From assembly GCA_963752505.1 (NCBI GenBank), contig CAVVYM010000003.1, positions 225,189 through 289,188 on the forward strand: a stretch of DNA of 64,000 bases. The letters are read 5' to 3'. Each line of letters starts with the position of its first letter. Position 1 is the stretch's first letter. Made by a program: the position numbers and the translations under genes. Below are positions 55,792-64,000 of the stretch, in pieces. The notes under the pieces are model-generated. The model saw only the letters and a list, made by a program, of their open reading frames with translations, was not told the DNA's origin and did no database searches. This DNA is from JACJWR01 sp963752505. Lineage in GTDB: Bacteria; Actinomycetota; Actinomycetes; S36-B12; UBA10799.

Positions 55792-56952
55792 TCACGCCGC
55801 GGACGAAGCCCCGCTATGCCGAACCCAGCCGGAACGGCCACGAGAAGTAGGAGTGACCGCCGCAGCGGGGAAGTCGTTCGGCACCGACAGTCGAATCACC
55901 TTGTGCCAGGCGGACAGCACCTGGGCTGGTAGCGGGCCAGCGGTGTACGTGAGGCCATAACGTTCGAAGAGTTCCTGCACCTTGGGCGCGATCTCGGCGT
56001 AGCGGTTGCTGGGAAGGTCGGGGTAGAGGTGGTGCTCGATTTGGAACGACAGGTTGCCGGTCATGGTGTGCATGAATGGGCTGCCGGTGATGTTGGCCGA
56101 TCCGAGCATTTGGCGCAGGTACCAGTCGCCGCGAGTCTCGCCCTCGATGGAGGTCTTGGAGAAAGTCTCGACCCCTTCCGGGAAGTGTCCGCACATGATC
56201 ACCGAGTGCGTCCACAGGTTACGCACCACGTTGGCCGTCACGTTCGCGGTGAAGGTCGCGGGGGCGGAGAGCCCAGACAGCAGTGGGTGGATCACGTAGT
56301 CCTTGGTCATTTGCCGGCGTACTTTGGCCAGCACCGCCTTGGCGTTGCGCTTGAACACATTCGAGTCCGACCGGCCCTTCAGATGTGCGATCACCTCCAG
56401 GTCGTAGGCGGCGATGCCGTATTGGAACAGGAGGGCGTTGATGAGGTTCCAGAGCGGTTGGCCGAGGTAGAAGGGATGCCAGGGCTGATCCTCATCGACG
56501 CGCATGACGCCGTAGCCGAGGTCGTTATCGCGGCCGACGACGTTGGTGTAGGTGTGGTGCAGCTCGTTGTGGGAGTGCTTCCACATGGCGGCCGGGGCGG
56601 CGTGGTCCCACTCCCAGGTGGTGGAGTGGATCTTCGGGTCGCGCATCCAGTCCCACTGGCCGTGCATCACGTTGTGGCCGATCTCCATGTTCTCCAGGAT
56701 CTTGGCCACTGATAGGCCGACCGTGCCGACGAGCCAAGCCGGGGGGAACAGCGAAACCAGCAGCACCGCGCGGCTGCCGAGTTCGAGGGTGCGCTGGGTG
56801 TTGATCACGTTGTGGATGTAGGCGGCGTCCCGTTCGCCGAGGCTCGCAATCACCTGGTCGCGGATGGCGTCGAGTTCGGCCCCGAGATCTGCGATGTCGT
56901 CCTCGGTGAGGTGTGCGATCGGGTTGTCGATCTTGTGCTGGATGACGGTCAT
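55792..56952 (-). CDS. Membrane fatty-acid/acyl-lipid desaturase (DesA3-like)
   Basis: 386 residues. The three histidine boxes that bind the di-iron centre are present: EIGHNVMHGQWDW, KHSHNELHHTYTN and SFQIEHHLYPDLPSNR. Hydrophobic pairs (AVLLVSLFPPAWLVGTVGLS) span the membrane. The final box with Gln is typical of front-end/linoleoyl-type desaturases; mycobacterial DesA3, a stearoyl-CoA delta-9 desaturase, has the same layout and is likewise preceded by its reductase gene. The reductase gene lies 86 bases upstream on the same strand. GAGGA precedes the ATG. Confidence 0.93.
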   Translation of the reverse strand: MTVIQHKIDNPIAHLTEDDIADLGAELDAIRDQVIASLGERDAAYIHNVINTQRTLELGSRAVLLVSLFPPAWLVGTVGLSVAKILENMEIGHNVMHGQWDWMRDPKIHSTTWEWDHAAPAAMWKHSHNELHHTYTNVVGRDNDLGYGVMRVDEDQPWHPFYLGQPLWNLINALLFQYGIAAYDLEVIAHLKGRSDSNVFKRNAKAVLAKVRRQMTKDYVIHPLLSGLSAPATFTANVTANVVRNLWTHSVIMCGHFPEGVETFSKTSIEGETRGDWYLRQMLGSANITGSPFMHTMTGNLSFQIEHHLYPDLPSNRYAEIAPKVQELFERYGLTYTAGPLPAQVLSAWHKVIRLSVPNDFPAAAVTPTSRGRSGWVRHSGASSAA

Positions 56953-57038
56953 TGTCGAGGTCCTCTTCGTAGTGGGAACGTTGTGGGTGCTGTGGCTGTG
57001 GGGTGGGGCTGTGGGGGCGGGGCCGTGGCCGCGGGCGT

Positions 57039-58091
57039 TCAGAGTTCGACGACGCAGGCACCTGCGGCTGCGGAGACACAGGTCTGGATCACTACGCCGT
57101 CGCCGGGGGCCGCCGTGGTGACCGCGCCATTGCGGAGGTCCTTCACCGCTCCCTCACTCAGGGGAGCGACGCAACCGAAGCAGATGCCCATTCGGCACCC
57201 CGATGGCATTAACACACCCGCGGCTTCGCCAGCGTCGAGCAGTGTGGTGGCGCCACTCGCAGGCACTGTGATGCCGGTGCTGCTGAAGGTCACGCTGCCG
57301 CCTTCGCCGGTCACGAGCGCGTTTGCGCGGAAACGCTCGACGTGCAAGTGCTCTTCAACACCGGCCGCAGTCCAGTGATCGGCGAGGGCGTCGAGCATGC
57401 CGGTGGGCCCGCACGCCCAGGTCTGCCGTTCGGCGAAATCCGGGACGAGTGCGGCAAGATCGGCGGCTGCCAGCATTCCCTGGACATCCGTATGGCGCTC
57501 GATTAGGCGGATTCTTCCCTGACGGGCGAGGGCGCGGATTTCGCCGGCAAAGATCACGTCGTCGGCGGTGGGCGCGGAGTGCACTAGGACGACGTCGTCG
57601 AGGTGGTCAAGCGTGTTGCGCAGCATCCCCATGACCGGGGTGATGCCGCTTCCCGCCGTGACGAACAACACGCGGGCCGGAATACGTTCCGGCAGTTGGA
57701 AGTCGCCTGCTGCCTGATCAAGATGGACGAGGGAACCCACCCTGGCGCGTCGGACCAGGTATTCGCTCACCTTGCCGCCCGGAATCGCTTTGACCGTGAT
57801 GGTGATGCAGCCGTCGTCCCGATCGGCGGAGGAGGTGACTGAATAGGCACGCCAGAGTCGAACGCCGTCGACGTCGACGCCGAGCCGGAGGTATTGCCCC
57901 GGCGTGTGGCCTGCCCATCCGCGTCCGGGTCGGATGACGAGGGTGACGGCGTCGCGGGTCTCTGGATTCACGGCGACGATGCGGCCGCGCAGTGTGGTGC
58001 CCCGCAGGGGTGCTACCGCATCGAAGTAGTCGGCTGGTACCAGCGGGGTGGTGAGTAGTTCGGCGATGCGCAGGAGGGTTGTGGAAGCCAT
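57039..58091 (-). CDS. Ferredoxin reductase-like flavoprotein with C-terminal 2Fe-2S domain
   Basis: 350 residues. FAD-binding barrel (RAYSVTSSADRDDG; GHTPGQYLRLG), NAD(P)-binding domain (VLFVTAGSGITPVMGMLRN; WACGPTGMLDAL) and a plant-type 2Fe-2S domain with SGCRMGICFGCV and a fourth Cys in VIQTCVSAAAG. It is the electron donor for the desaturase encoded next, as in the mycobacterial desaturase/oxidoreductase pair. Start ATG 58091. The PucR-type regulator is divergently transcribed from 58186. Confidence 0.93.
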   Translation of the reverse strand: MASTTLLRIAELLTTPLVPADYFDAVAPLRGTTLRGRIVAVNPETRDAVTLVIRPGRGWAGHTPGQYLRLGVDVDGVRLWRAYSVTSSADRDDGCITITVKAIPGGKVSEYLVRRARVGSLVHLDQAAGDFQLPERIPARVLFVTAGSGITPVMGMLRNTLDHLDDVVLVHSAPTADDVIFAGEIRALARQGRIRLIERHTDVQGMLAAADLAALVPDFAERQTWACGPTGMLDALADHWTAAGVEEHLHVERFRANALVTGEGGSVTFSSTGITVPASGATTLLDAGEAAGVLMPSGCRMGICFGCVAPLSEGAVKDLRNGAVTTAAPGDGVVIQTCVSAAAGACVVEL

Positions 58092-58185
58092 GACTCAAGA
58101 GTTTCACCGCGAGGAGATAAAGTCTTGACCTAGAAATGTGAATCGGAGTCACTATGCTGTACCCATCGAACAAAGCGAGGTTGCC

Positions 58186-59400
58186 ATGTCGGACGGCCGT
58201 CCCACGGTATCCCGAGCTGCGGACCTTGATCTGAGCGGTGAGGTCATCGCCGAGATGCGCGCGCAACTGCCCCGTGTCGCTGAACGGACGGTGGCTGCCG
58301 TGGTCGCTGAGGTACCCGGCTACAGCGCCCTGGAGGAGGTCGACGCGGGATCCGGCCCGGACCGCGACACACTGGAACAAGGGGTGGAAATGGCACTCCG
58401 GGGATTTCTCGATCTCGCCTCGGGGCATCGGGGAGCCGATCCCAGTGCCCCCATGGCCCCCGCTCTCGATGCCGCCTACACGTTGGGTCGGGGGGAGGCG
58501 CGCAGCGGTCGCACGATGGATGCCCTCCTGGCCGCGTACCGAATTGGGGCGCGCGCGGCCTGGCGGGAACTGGCCGGTGCAGCTGTCGAACGAGGTCTCG
58601 AGGCGCGCACTTTCGTGGCGTTCGCAGAGTTGGTCTTCGCCTACATCGATGAACTCTCGGCGGCCAGCGTGGTCGGTCATGCGGACCAGCTCGCAACCAC
58701 GGGCCGGGTGCGCGAGCGCTACCGGGAACGACTCGGCCACGCTCTCGTGACCGGAGCGCCGCCAAAGGTGCTGGAGATCGCGGCCAAGCGGGCTGATTGG
58801 GAGCCACCCGAGTTTCTGGTTGCCGTGATCCTGGCCGAGTCCGACGTGCGGGGCGTGCTCTCGCGGGTTGGCCCCCGCGTCCTGCGGCCAGGCGGGGAGC
58901 TGCCGGGTCTGGAAGACGACGACGAGGCTGCCGTCCTGCTGTTCGGAGCGTCGAGCCGGGGGGAGCGGGGCCAGTTGCTCGAATCATTGGGCGCCGTTCC
59001 CGCGGTGGTGGGAAACACTACGGGTTGGATGCAGGTGAGCGCGTCGTACCAGCGGGCCTTGAGCGCCCGTGCGCTGGGTCTGGGCGGGGCCGAAGCGATG
59101 CCGCTGGACACCGACACTGTGCTGCCCCAAATCGTCGTCGGTGCCGACCTCGACGCCATCGAGGACCTGCGCTCGCGTGCCCTCGCGCCGCTGCGCACCC
59201 TGCGACCCGACACCGCCTCGCGACTCACTGCCACGTTGCGATCCTGGCTCCTGCACAGCGGACGACGCGACGACGTTGCCGCCGATCTCGTAGTCCACCC
59301 ACAGACGGTGCGTTACCGGATGGGGCAGATTCGCGACGTGTACGGTGATCGCCTCAATGATCCGCGGGTGATTCTGGAGCTCACCATCGCCTTGGCGTAG
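58186..59400 (+). CDS. PucR/CdaR-type helix-turn-helix transcriptional regulator
   Basis: 404 residues. The C-terminal PucR HTH reads RDDVAADLVVHPQTVRYRMG followed by QIRDVYGDRLNDPRVILELT. The N-terminal part (about 20-180) is all-helical (DALLAAYRIGARAAWREL), as in actinobacterial members of the family. It is divergent from the ferredoxin reductase/desaturase genes and probably controls them; a weak GTGA-N7-TCAC palindrome (58138-58152) in the intergenic region could be its site. ATG 58186 has GCGAGG five bases upstream; GTG 58138 would add 16 residues. Confidence 0.88.
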   Translation: MSDGRPTVSRAADLDLSGEVIAEMRAQLPRVAERTVAAVVAEVPGYSALEEVDAGSGPDRDTLEQGVEMALRGFLDLASGHRGADPSAPMAPALDAAYTLGRGEARSGRTMDALLAAYRIGARAAWRELAGAAVERGLEARTFVAFAELVFAYIDELSAASVVGHADQLATTGRVRERYRERLGHALVTGAPPKVLEIAAKRADWEPPEFLVAVILAESDVRGVLSRVGPRVLRPGGELPGLEDDDEAAVLLFGASSRGERGQLLESLGAVPAVVGNTTGWMQVSASYQRALSARALGLGGAEAMPLDTDTVLPQIVVGADLDAIEDLRSRALAPLRTLRPDTASRLTATLRSWLLHSGRRDDVAADLVVHPQTVRYRMGQIRDVYGDRLNDPRVILELTIALA

Positions 59401-59526
59401 CCGCTGCACTCCAGACGGCATCCCCAGGACGGCCGACTAAGACGTGGTTCCGCACGTACGCCCGGCCGACCCCATTCGAATCATCAGTGCACCCGACGCT
59501 CCGGTGATGATTGCTGCGGGTGCCCA

Positions 59527-60510
59527 CTAAAGCGATTTGAGAAGGCCGTCCAGGCGCGCGAAACTGGCTTCCATGCCGTCAGCCATGCCCGTGGCGAGCA
59601 CAGCGTCGCGGGTGCCACGGTCGGGGTAGCTGATGAGCAGCGTCACCAATGTTGCGCCGTCCTCGTACTGCAGACTCAGATCATTTGTGGTGGCAGGGAA
59701 GTCGGTGTCGACCATGTGTTCGGTAGTTACCCACCGCCGCGGCGGATCGATGAGCAGGGTCTCGCCGTCGAACCCGAACCGCTGGCCGTCTGTGCCGGGC
59801 TCCGGTTCCCATTCGTACTCGAACCTGCCGCCGACCGATGCCTCTACCTGGCACACCGACATCCGCCAGCCGTCGGGGCCCAGCATCCAGCGACGGATCA
59901 GGTCGGGCTCCACGTGGGCTCGCCACACCAGTTCGCTTGGCCCTTCGATCAGGCGAGTGATGCGGGCTTGATTGTCGCCGAGCAAATCGACCTGCGTGCC
60001 CTTGCCTTCGGCGAATTCGCGCAGCCCAGCTAGCACCATGTCGAGTTGATTCATCGCCAGGGGAGCGGCTTCCACTGCCCCCATCTCGACGATCTTCGCG
60101 AGGTCGTCCGCCGAAGCGAAGTAGGTGGTGTTCGTCAGTCTTGATCCTGTCGGTGTCGCCTCGAACTCGAACGTCATGCGCATAGTCGGGAAACTCTCGG
60201 CCGCGTGGCCATCGACGTCGCCGACGAAGGAGTCGAGGACCTCGAACCGGCGAGGTGCCTCGATTGCCAAGAACTCCCAGGCGCCGCCGATGGTCTGGCC
60301 GGTTGGGCTCGTCATGTGGTATCGCGCCATGCCGCCCACAGCGAGGTCGAATTCGGTGAAGGTGGCGGGCCAACCGGGAGGCCCCCAGAATCGCTCAAGC
60401 TGGCTCGGATCGGTGAACGCCAGCCACAGCCGCTCAACCGGCACAGGGAACTCGGCGGTGAGGGCCATGGTGAGCGACTGAGGATCGGTGGTGACGTCGG
60501 TGACGGGCAT
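59527..60510 (-). CDS. Tandem SRPBCC/AHSA1 domain protein
   Basis: 327 residues with two AHSA1-type START domains. The first (15-155) has FPVPVERLWLAFTDPSQLER and FWGPPGWPATFTEFDLAVGG; the second (170-325) EGPSELVWRAHVEPDLIRRW and WMLGPDGWRMSVCQVEASVG. Such proteins are usually found with an ArsR-family gene, as here; ligand unknown. ATG 60510 follows CAGGAG by six bases and lies directly after the ArsR gene stop. Confidence 0.88.
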   Translation of the reverse strand: MPVTDVTTDPQSLTMALTAEFPVPVERLWLAFTDPSQLERFWGPPGWPATFTEFDLAVGGMARYHMTSPTGQTIGGAWEFLAIEAPRRFEVLDSFVGDVDGHAAESFPTMRMTFEFEATPTGSRLTNTTYFASADDLAKIVEMGAVEAAPLAMNQLDMVLAGLREFAEGKGTQVDLLGDNQARITRLIEGPSELVWRAHVEPDLIRRWMLGPDGWRMSVCQVEASVGGRFEYEWEPEPGTDGQRFGFDGETLLIDPPRRWVTTEHMVDTDFPATTNDLSLQYEDGATLVTLLISYPDRGTRDAVLATGMADGMEASFARLDGLLKSL

Positions 60511-60511
60511 G

Positions 60512-60898
60512 TCAGGCTCCTGATTGGGTAGTTGGGAAAGGGTTTGAGTCGTCGGTCGCGGTCGTGTCGCTGCTGAGGAAATCGTCGAGACGATCCACCC
60601 GAGACCGCCACAGGCGCTCGTAGTCGGCGAGCAATGCCCTGGCCCGCGCGATTGTGGCCGGATTGGCTCGAATCCGACGCTCGCGGCCATCCACGCGTTT
60701 GACCACCAGTTGCGCCGCCGCCAGGACGGCGACGTGCTTCTGCACCGCCGCATAGGACATCCGGTAGCGCTGGGCTAGTTCAGACACCGACTGTTCCTCG
60801 CCCACGGTCCGGCGCAAGATGTCGCGACGCGTCGAATCTGCCAGGGCACCAAACAGCTGGTCGACCTCGGCGTCGCTGAGTTCATAACGTGCAACCAT
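60512..60898 (-). CDS. ArsR family transcriptional regulator
   Basis: 128 residues. Winged HTH: LFGALADSTRRDILRRTVGE, SVSELAQRYRMSYAAVQKHV and AVLAAAQLVVKRVDGRERRI. No metal-binding Cys cluster (the ELCVCDL motif is absent), so this is the non-metal subgroup linked to AHSA1-domain proteins. It forms a two-gene operon with the gene downstream and probably regulates itself. Confidence 0.9.
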   Translation of the reverse strand: MVARYELSDAEVDQLFGALADSTRRDILRRTVGEEQSVSELAQRYRMSYAAVQKHVAVLAAAQLVVKRVDGRERRIRANPATIARARALLADYERLWRSRVDRLDDFLSSDTTATDDSNPFPTTQSGA

Positions 60899-60948
60899 TT
60901 GGTTGTAGGTTAGGCCCTGGGTTCACCGAGGTCAATCCGAAATCGAGT

Positions 60949-61629
60949 TCAGGTGGTACGTGGCGCGGTATGTGCGGCGTTGACCAGAGCCGACACCTCT
61001 TCGACCGACATCGCGCCTTGCGTGCCGCCGGCGGAGGCGTGCACCTCCGCAACGCCACAGGAGGCCAGTTGCGGCACATCCGCTGCGCGAATCGAGCCAG
61101 CCGCCATCACGGTGATGCCGCACGACCTTCCCGCCTCGGCCAAGTCGGACAACACGTCCAGGTGGTCGACCGCGCGGCCCGGTCGGCCGCTGGTGAGGAC
61201 CCTTGCAAAGCCCAGTTCGGCAAGTCTGGTCAACGCGCGGCGCTGGTCGGTGACGTGGTCGAACGCGCGGTGAAATGTGAGTGCGAGTCCCGGCGCCTCG
61301 GCCACGACGCGCTCGAGCAGTGGCCAATCCGGTTCCGATTCGGTGACGTCGAGGGCACCGACGACCGCACCGGGGTAGCCGAGACTCCGCACTTCGGCCA
61401 TTGCCGCGATCATGGCAACCTCGTCGTCACCAGTTGCGACGAAAGCCGGTCGAGGCCGCACGATCGGATGCACGGGCACCTGGATCGTCGATGCCTGCTC
61501 GAGTGCGACTCGGGTTGGCGTCAACCCGTCAGCTTCCGGTGCGCGGCAAAGTTCGATGCGGTCCGCGCCGGCTGCGACTGCGGCCCTGGCGTCCACCACC
61601 GAATAGGCGCAGATCTCCAGTACGGCCAT
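60949..61629 (-). CDS. cutC: CutC family protein
   Basis: 226 residues, TIM barrel. The N-terminus MAVLEICAYSVVDARAAVAA then GADRIELCRAPEADGLTPTR, followed by VHPIVRPRPAFVA, LTFHRAFDHVTDQRRAL and VMAAGSIRAADVPQLA, covers the CutC pattern. Named for copper homeostasis in E. coli, but that role is disputed and the reaction is unknown. ATG 61629 matches the family start; the longer TTG version (61671) is unlikely. Confidence 0.92.
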   Translation of the reverse strand: MAVLEICAYSVVDARAAVAAGADRIELCRAPEADGLTPTRVALEQASTIQVPVHPIVRPRPAFVATGDDEVAMIAAMAEVRSLGYPGAVVGALDVTESEPDWPLLERVVAEAPGLALTFHRAFDHVTDQRRALTRLAELGFARVLTSGRPGRAVDHLDVLSDLAEAGRSCGITVMAAGSIRAADVPQLASCGVAEVHASAGGTQGAMSVEEVSALVNAAHTAPRTT

Positions 61630-62073
61630 GGGCGTTCGCCGCCTTCCTCGTGTTGGGGGAGCAGTGATCAACTGATACCACTACTCCTCCAGTCAAGGGC
61701 GGCGACAACGGATCACCTGGTCGCGATGACGATCCAGGCGAAAGCCCACGGCAATGTGGCCGCCATATGGGCGGTCGAGCGCGAGTTGGGAATCCACTGT
61801 CGTCGCCACTGCACCCGGGTGCCCAGCGGCGAATGCGGACCTGTCCCTCCTGCCGGCCTTTCTTGCCGCGGTGCTGCTGATCTCAGTGATCCCCACCATG
61901 TCCCACCTGGCCAGCGTCGCCCGCATGCACTGCGGACAAGGCAGACCATGGCCTGCTCCCCCCTCGTTCTGAGTTCATCAACTCCGGTGCGCTGGTCGGC
62001 CTTGGAGAAAGACAGTCGGGCCTGAGGCCCGGGAGTTCAATGGCAAGCAAGGCATCGATCATGAGGAGCAATC
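61630..62073. other. Intergenic region without a supported gene
   Basis: 444 bases between cutC and the small open frame at 62074. Short frames exist on both strands but none has a family match, a good Shine-Dalgarno or a convincing protein-like composition. A small perfect hairpin, CGGGCC-TGA-GGCCCG, lies at 62017-62031, and the AT-richer stretch near 61660-61690 probably holds the cutC promoter. Confidence 0.5.
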
Positions 62074-62386
62074 ATGTGTTTCTCTGCCAACGCGCTTCAC
62101 GCCCTGCGGCCCGTCAAGGCCAACGGAGACGCGATGCCGCCGGCCGCGGTTGCGGCGGCCCTGGCCGCTGACCCGGACATCTTCAGGATGCACGGCCCAG
62201 GCACTTCACCGCAGGCGCGGTGGCTGGTCGGTCTTCGTCGGGATCATGTCTGCGGTCGCGGGGGCGATGAACATCATTCAGAGCATCGTCGCGGTCGCAA
62301 ACGATGAGTCCTACGTCGTGGGCTACCACCGCATTGATGCGCAACCGCCGGGCGACCGCGGGTCCCGGTGGGGAAAACACGGCTGA
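62074..62386 (+). pseudogene. Possible small membrane protein, frame broken
   Basis: The ATG at 62074 follows GAGGAG at good spacing, and the first 50 residues (from MCFSANALHALRPVK to MHGPGTSPQARW) look coding. That frame then runs into a basic, non-protein-like tail and stops at 62307. From about 62225 the +1 frame carries a plausible membrane helix, SVFVGIMSAVAGAMNIIQS, followed by IVAVANDESYVVGYHRID. Joining the two needs a shift near 62222. No family recognised; this could be a decayed or mis-sequenced small gene. Confidence 0.35.
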
Positions 62387-62480
62387 TTCCGCCGGTTTTC
62401 CCACTGCCGCCCGCAGTGAGATTGGGGGTCCCCACTGGGATCCGCAGTGACGCCATCCCCCCGACTGCCGCCCGCAGCGG
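62369..62480. repeat. Cluster of short hairpins upstream of the MFS transporter gene
   Basis: First, GGGAAAAC (62371-62378) pairs exactly with GTTTTCCC (62395-62402). Three further elements follow: CACTGC-CGCCC-GCAGTG (62402-62418), CACTG-GGATCCG-CAGTG (62433-62449) and CTGC-CGCCC-GCAG (62465-62477). The segment CTGCCGCCCGCAG occurs twice, about 60 bases apart. It could combine a terminator with operator sites for the MFS gene, which starts 54 bases later. Confidence 0.55.
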
Positions 62481-62533
62481 CGGAGGAGCAGCCCGCGTTG
62501 ACACGTCGCCGATTGACGCGGGAGGCTCCCGGC

Positions 62534-63919
62534 ATGCAGCCAGATCAGCCGAGACCACGCTTGGTGGCCGCTGCGGTGCTCACCGGCACGCTGACCATCC
62601 TTGACCTCGCGATCGTCCTGCCTATCCTCACGTCCATCGGCCGCGACCTGGGCGCGCTATCGGAAGTCTCGTGGCTGGTGGCGGCCTACCTCGTCGCGTC
62701 GACCGTCACGATCCCGGTGTGGGGTCGTGCGATGGATCTGCGGGGCGAGCGCACCGCGGTCCTGTCGTCACTGGTGGTCTTCATGGTCGGTCTGGTGCTC
62801 GCCGCGCTCGCTCCGACCATGGCGGCGTTGATCGCAGCGCGGGTGGTGCAGGGCATCGGCGCTGGTGGGACGGTCACCTTCGGGCAGGCTGTGCTTGCAG
62901 CCCGGTGCGACAAGGCCCGTCGGGCCCGATTGCAGGTCTGGTACCAGGCGTCCTACGGCATCACGTTTGCGGTTGGGCCACTGCTCGGATCCGCCCTCAC
63001 GCGCGCCTCCTGGCGCTGGGCCTTCGTCGTGATCATGCCGTTTGTGGTCGTGGCGTTCCTCCTGTACCTCGGGCAACTGCGCAAGGCTCCGCAAGCCAAG
63101 AATCTGCCGCCCTTCGACGTCCGAGGCAGTTTCCTCGTGACTGTCTGGATGGTGGCGCTGCTCATCGGCGTCGAGTCGCTGTCATCCGGCGGCCCGGTGG
63201 AGTTGGTCGGATTCGCCGTAGCGGTCGTCACCACGCCGTTGCTCATCCTGCACTTCAAATCGGCCGCGAATCCGTTGATCCCGCGCGGCATCTTCGGCAA
63301 TCGCGTGATCGTGCTCGCGTCTCTGATGATGTTGCTCATCGGCTTCGCCCAGTTCGCCTTCGTCACCTACCTGCCGGCGCTCTCGGAGTTCTACGACAAC
63401 CGAGTCAACACCGGAATCGCGGTGGCGCTCATGATGGTCCCGTACGTTCTCGTGGGTGCGGTCGGTGCGGTGCTCGCCCTCAAGACGGGCACCCGAGTGC
63501 TGGGTTTGGTCGCGTCGGTGGGAACGGTCGTGGCGGGAGTGATCGTCGCCCAGGCCCTCAACCTGCCGGGGCTGTACCTGGCCGCCGTGGTCATGGGGGT
63601 GTCGCTTGCGATGACGATGATCCCCATGCTGCTGCTGTGCCAGCACGCCGCGGCGCACGCCGACATGGGCGCGGCGACCAGCCTGCCCATCCTGATGCGC
63701 AACTTCGGCGGCGCACTCGGCGCGGCAGTCATCGCCGCTCTGGCCGCCAGATTCGAAACCCAGGCCGACCCCGCTTCGGGCCTGGCCCAGTCGTTCTGGG
63801 CTGTCGTAGCGGTCGGCGTCGTGGCGCTCGTCGTCGCGGCGTTCATGCCGCGCAGGGATAAGGAACTGAAGCTCCTCGCCGAGCACGAGCCGCAGGTCCC
63901 GATGCATCATCACGCCTAG
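62534..63919 (+). CDS. MFS transporter, DHA2-like drug:proton antiporter family
   Basis: 461 residues, about 14 membrane helices. Motif C-like and A-like sequences: LDLAIVLPILTSIGRDL near the start, WGRAMDLRGERTAVLSSLVV (the loop 2-3 GxxxDrxGrr pattern), GIGAGGTVTFGQAVL and YGITFAVGPLLGSAL. The pattern fits DHA2-type exporters of drugs or lipids. A His-rich tail (PMHHHA) ends the protein. ATG 62534 has GGAGG eight bases upstream. The remaining 80 bases to the window end show no complete gene. Confidence 0.9.
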   Translation: MQPDQPRPRLVAAAVLTGTLTILDLAIVLPILTSIGRDLGALSEVSWLVAAYLVASTVTIPVWGRAMDLRGERTAVLSSLVVFMVGLVLAALAPTMAALIAARVVQGIGAGGTVTFGQAVLAARCDKARRARLQVWYQASYGITFAVGPLLGSALTRASWRWAFVVIMPFVVVAFLLYLGQLRKAPQAKNLPPFDVRGSFLVTVWMVALLIGVESLSSGGPVELVGFAVAVVTTPLLILHFKSAANPLIPRGIFGNRVIVLASLMMLLIGFAQFAFVTYLPALSEFYDNRVNTGIAVALMMVPYVLVGAVGAVLALKTGTRVLGLVASVGTVVAGVIVAQALNLPGLYLAAVVMGVSLAMTMIPMLLLCQHAAAHADMGAATSLPILMRNFGGALGAAVIAALAARFETQADPASGLAQSFWAVVAVGVVALVVAAFMPRRDKELKLLAEHEPQVPMHHHA

Positions 63920-64000
63920 GCGCAATGCAGCGTCCTGACGAACCACGGGTCGGGCTGAGTCTGCAGCTTCTGCGGGTCAGACGTTGTCGATCAGCCGCGA

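Noticed and set aside
58138..58152. GTGA-N7-TCAC as operator of the PucR-type regulator
   Set aside because: Four-base arms are too short to claim a site; mentioned only as a possibility in the gene entry.
60889..62025. Plus-strand frame of 378 codons across cutC and its upstream gap
   Set aside because: It is antisense to cutC over most of its length and the remainder is low-quality, Arg/Pro-rich sequence without a ribosome-binding site.
63977..64000. Minus-strand coding 3' end at the right edge (SRLIDNV then stop)
   Set aside because: Only eight codons are inside the window; no family or reading-frame evidence is possible.

Overview
The window is a 64 kb slice of a high-GC actinobacterial genome (Actinomycetia). 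Three blocks keep the gene order known from mycobacteria and their relatives: (i) a BldC-like HTH protein, the 32-residue ribosomal protein bS22, a GalE2-like epimerase and an acyltransferase; (ii) hemA-hemC-cobA/hemD-hemB-hemL, followed by a histidine phosphatase, a TlpA-like thioredoxin, ccdA, resB and ccsB; (iii) sir-cysH with a CbiX-type chelatase. Codon use, GTG starts, ATGA/GTGA stop-start overlaps and the polar-lipid-like desaturase/reductase pair fit this class. I cannot name a genus. There is no rRNA, CRISPR array, integrase, IS element or phage module, so the window reads as core chromosome with some accessory genes.

Layout. 1-13.6 kb: the 3' half of a cation P-type ATPase, a lipoprotein hydrolase, tRNA-Arg(CCU), glycogen debranching enzyme glgX, ethanolamine ammonia-lyase eutBC, a small monooxygenase, a tandem pair of paralogous polytopic membrane proteins, a TMEM175-type channel and a DNA-glycosylase-like/saccharopine-dehydrogenase-like pair. 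13.6-18 kb: mscL, a SAF-domain protein, an FmdB zinc ribbon, an ABC transporter and two FluC fluoride channels. 18-33.5 kb: the bS22 block, acyl-lipid enzymes, heme synthesis and cytochrome c maturation, mostly with overlapping genes and hence probably few transcripts. 33.5-39.2 kb: small membrane proteins, wrbA with a perfect AT-rich palindrome upstream, a SpoU-type methyltransferase, a TPR protein and ZIP and VIT metal transporters. 39.3-44.1 kb: an assimilatory sulfur operon (sulfite reductase, APS reductase, siroheme synthase, chelatase) preceded by a cysteine-rich leader peptide and a hairpin that covers the first gene's Shine-Dalgarno. 44.1-53.4 kb: a GH3 hexosaminidase, Trk potassium uptake, a heavily frameshifted alpha-glucosidase, a molybdopterin oxidoreductase fused to a cytochrome b561-like domain and several small soluble proteins. 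53.6-64 kb: tRNA-Thr(CGU) with a terminator, intergenic repeats, a lipocalin-like protein, a desaturase/ferredoxin-reductase pair with a divergent PucR-type regulator, an ArsR/AHSA1 pair, cutC and an MFS transporter.

How genes work together. HemA, HemL, HemB, HemC and HemD cover glutamyl-tRNA to uroporphyrinogen III; the adjacent CcdA/TlpA-like/ResB/CcsB set attaches heme to c-type cytochromes. CysG and the chelatase supply siroheme to the sulfite reductase of the same operon, and the leader peptide probably couples this operon to cysteine supply.

Caution. At least nine otherwise well-conserved genes are broken by single-base shifts, several of them in C or G runs (glgX, eutB, saccharopine-dehydrogenase-like, ccsB, sir, cysH, trkH, an SRPBCC protein, and many times over the alpha-glucosidase). 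Most look like consensus errors of the assembly rather than biology; the alpha-glucosidase may be a true pseudogene. The most notable single signal is the polycysteine leader with the Shine-Dalgarno-sequestering hairpin at 39366-39572.
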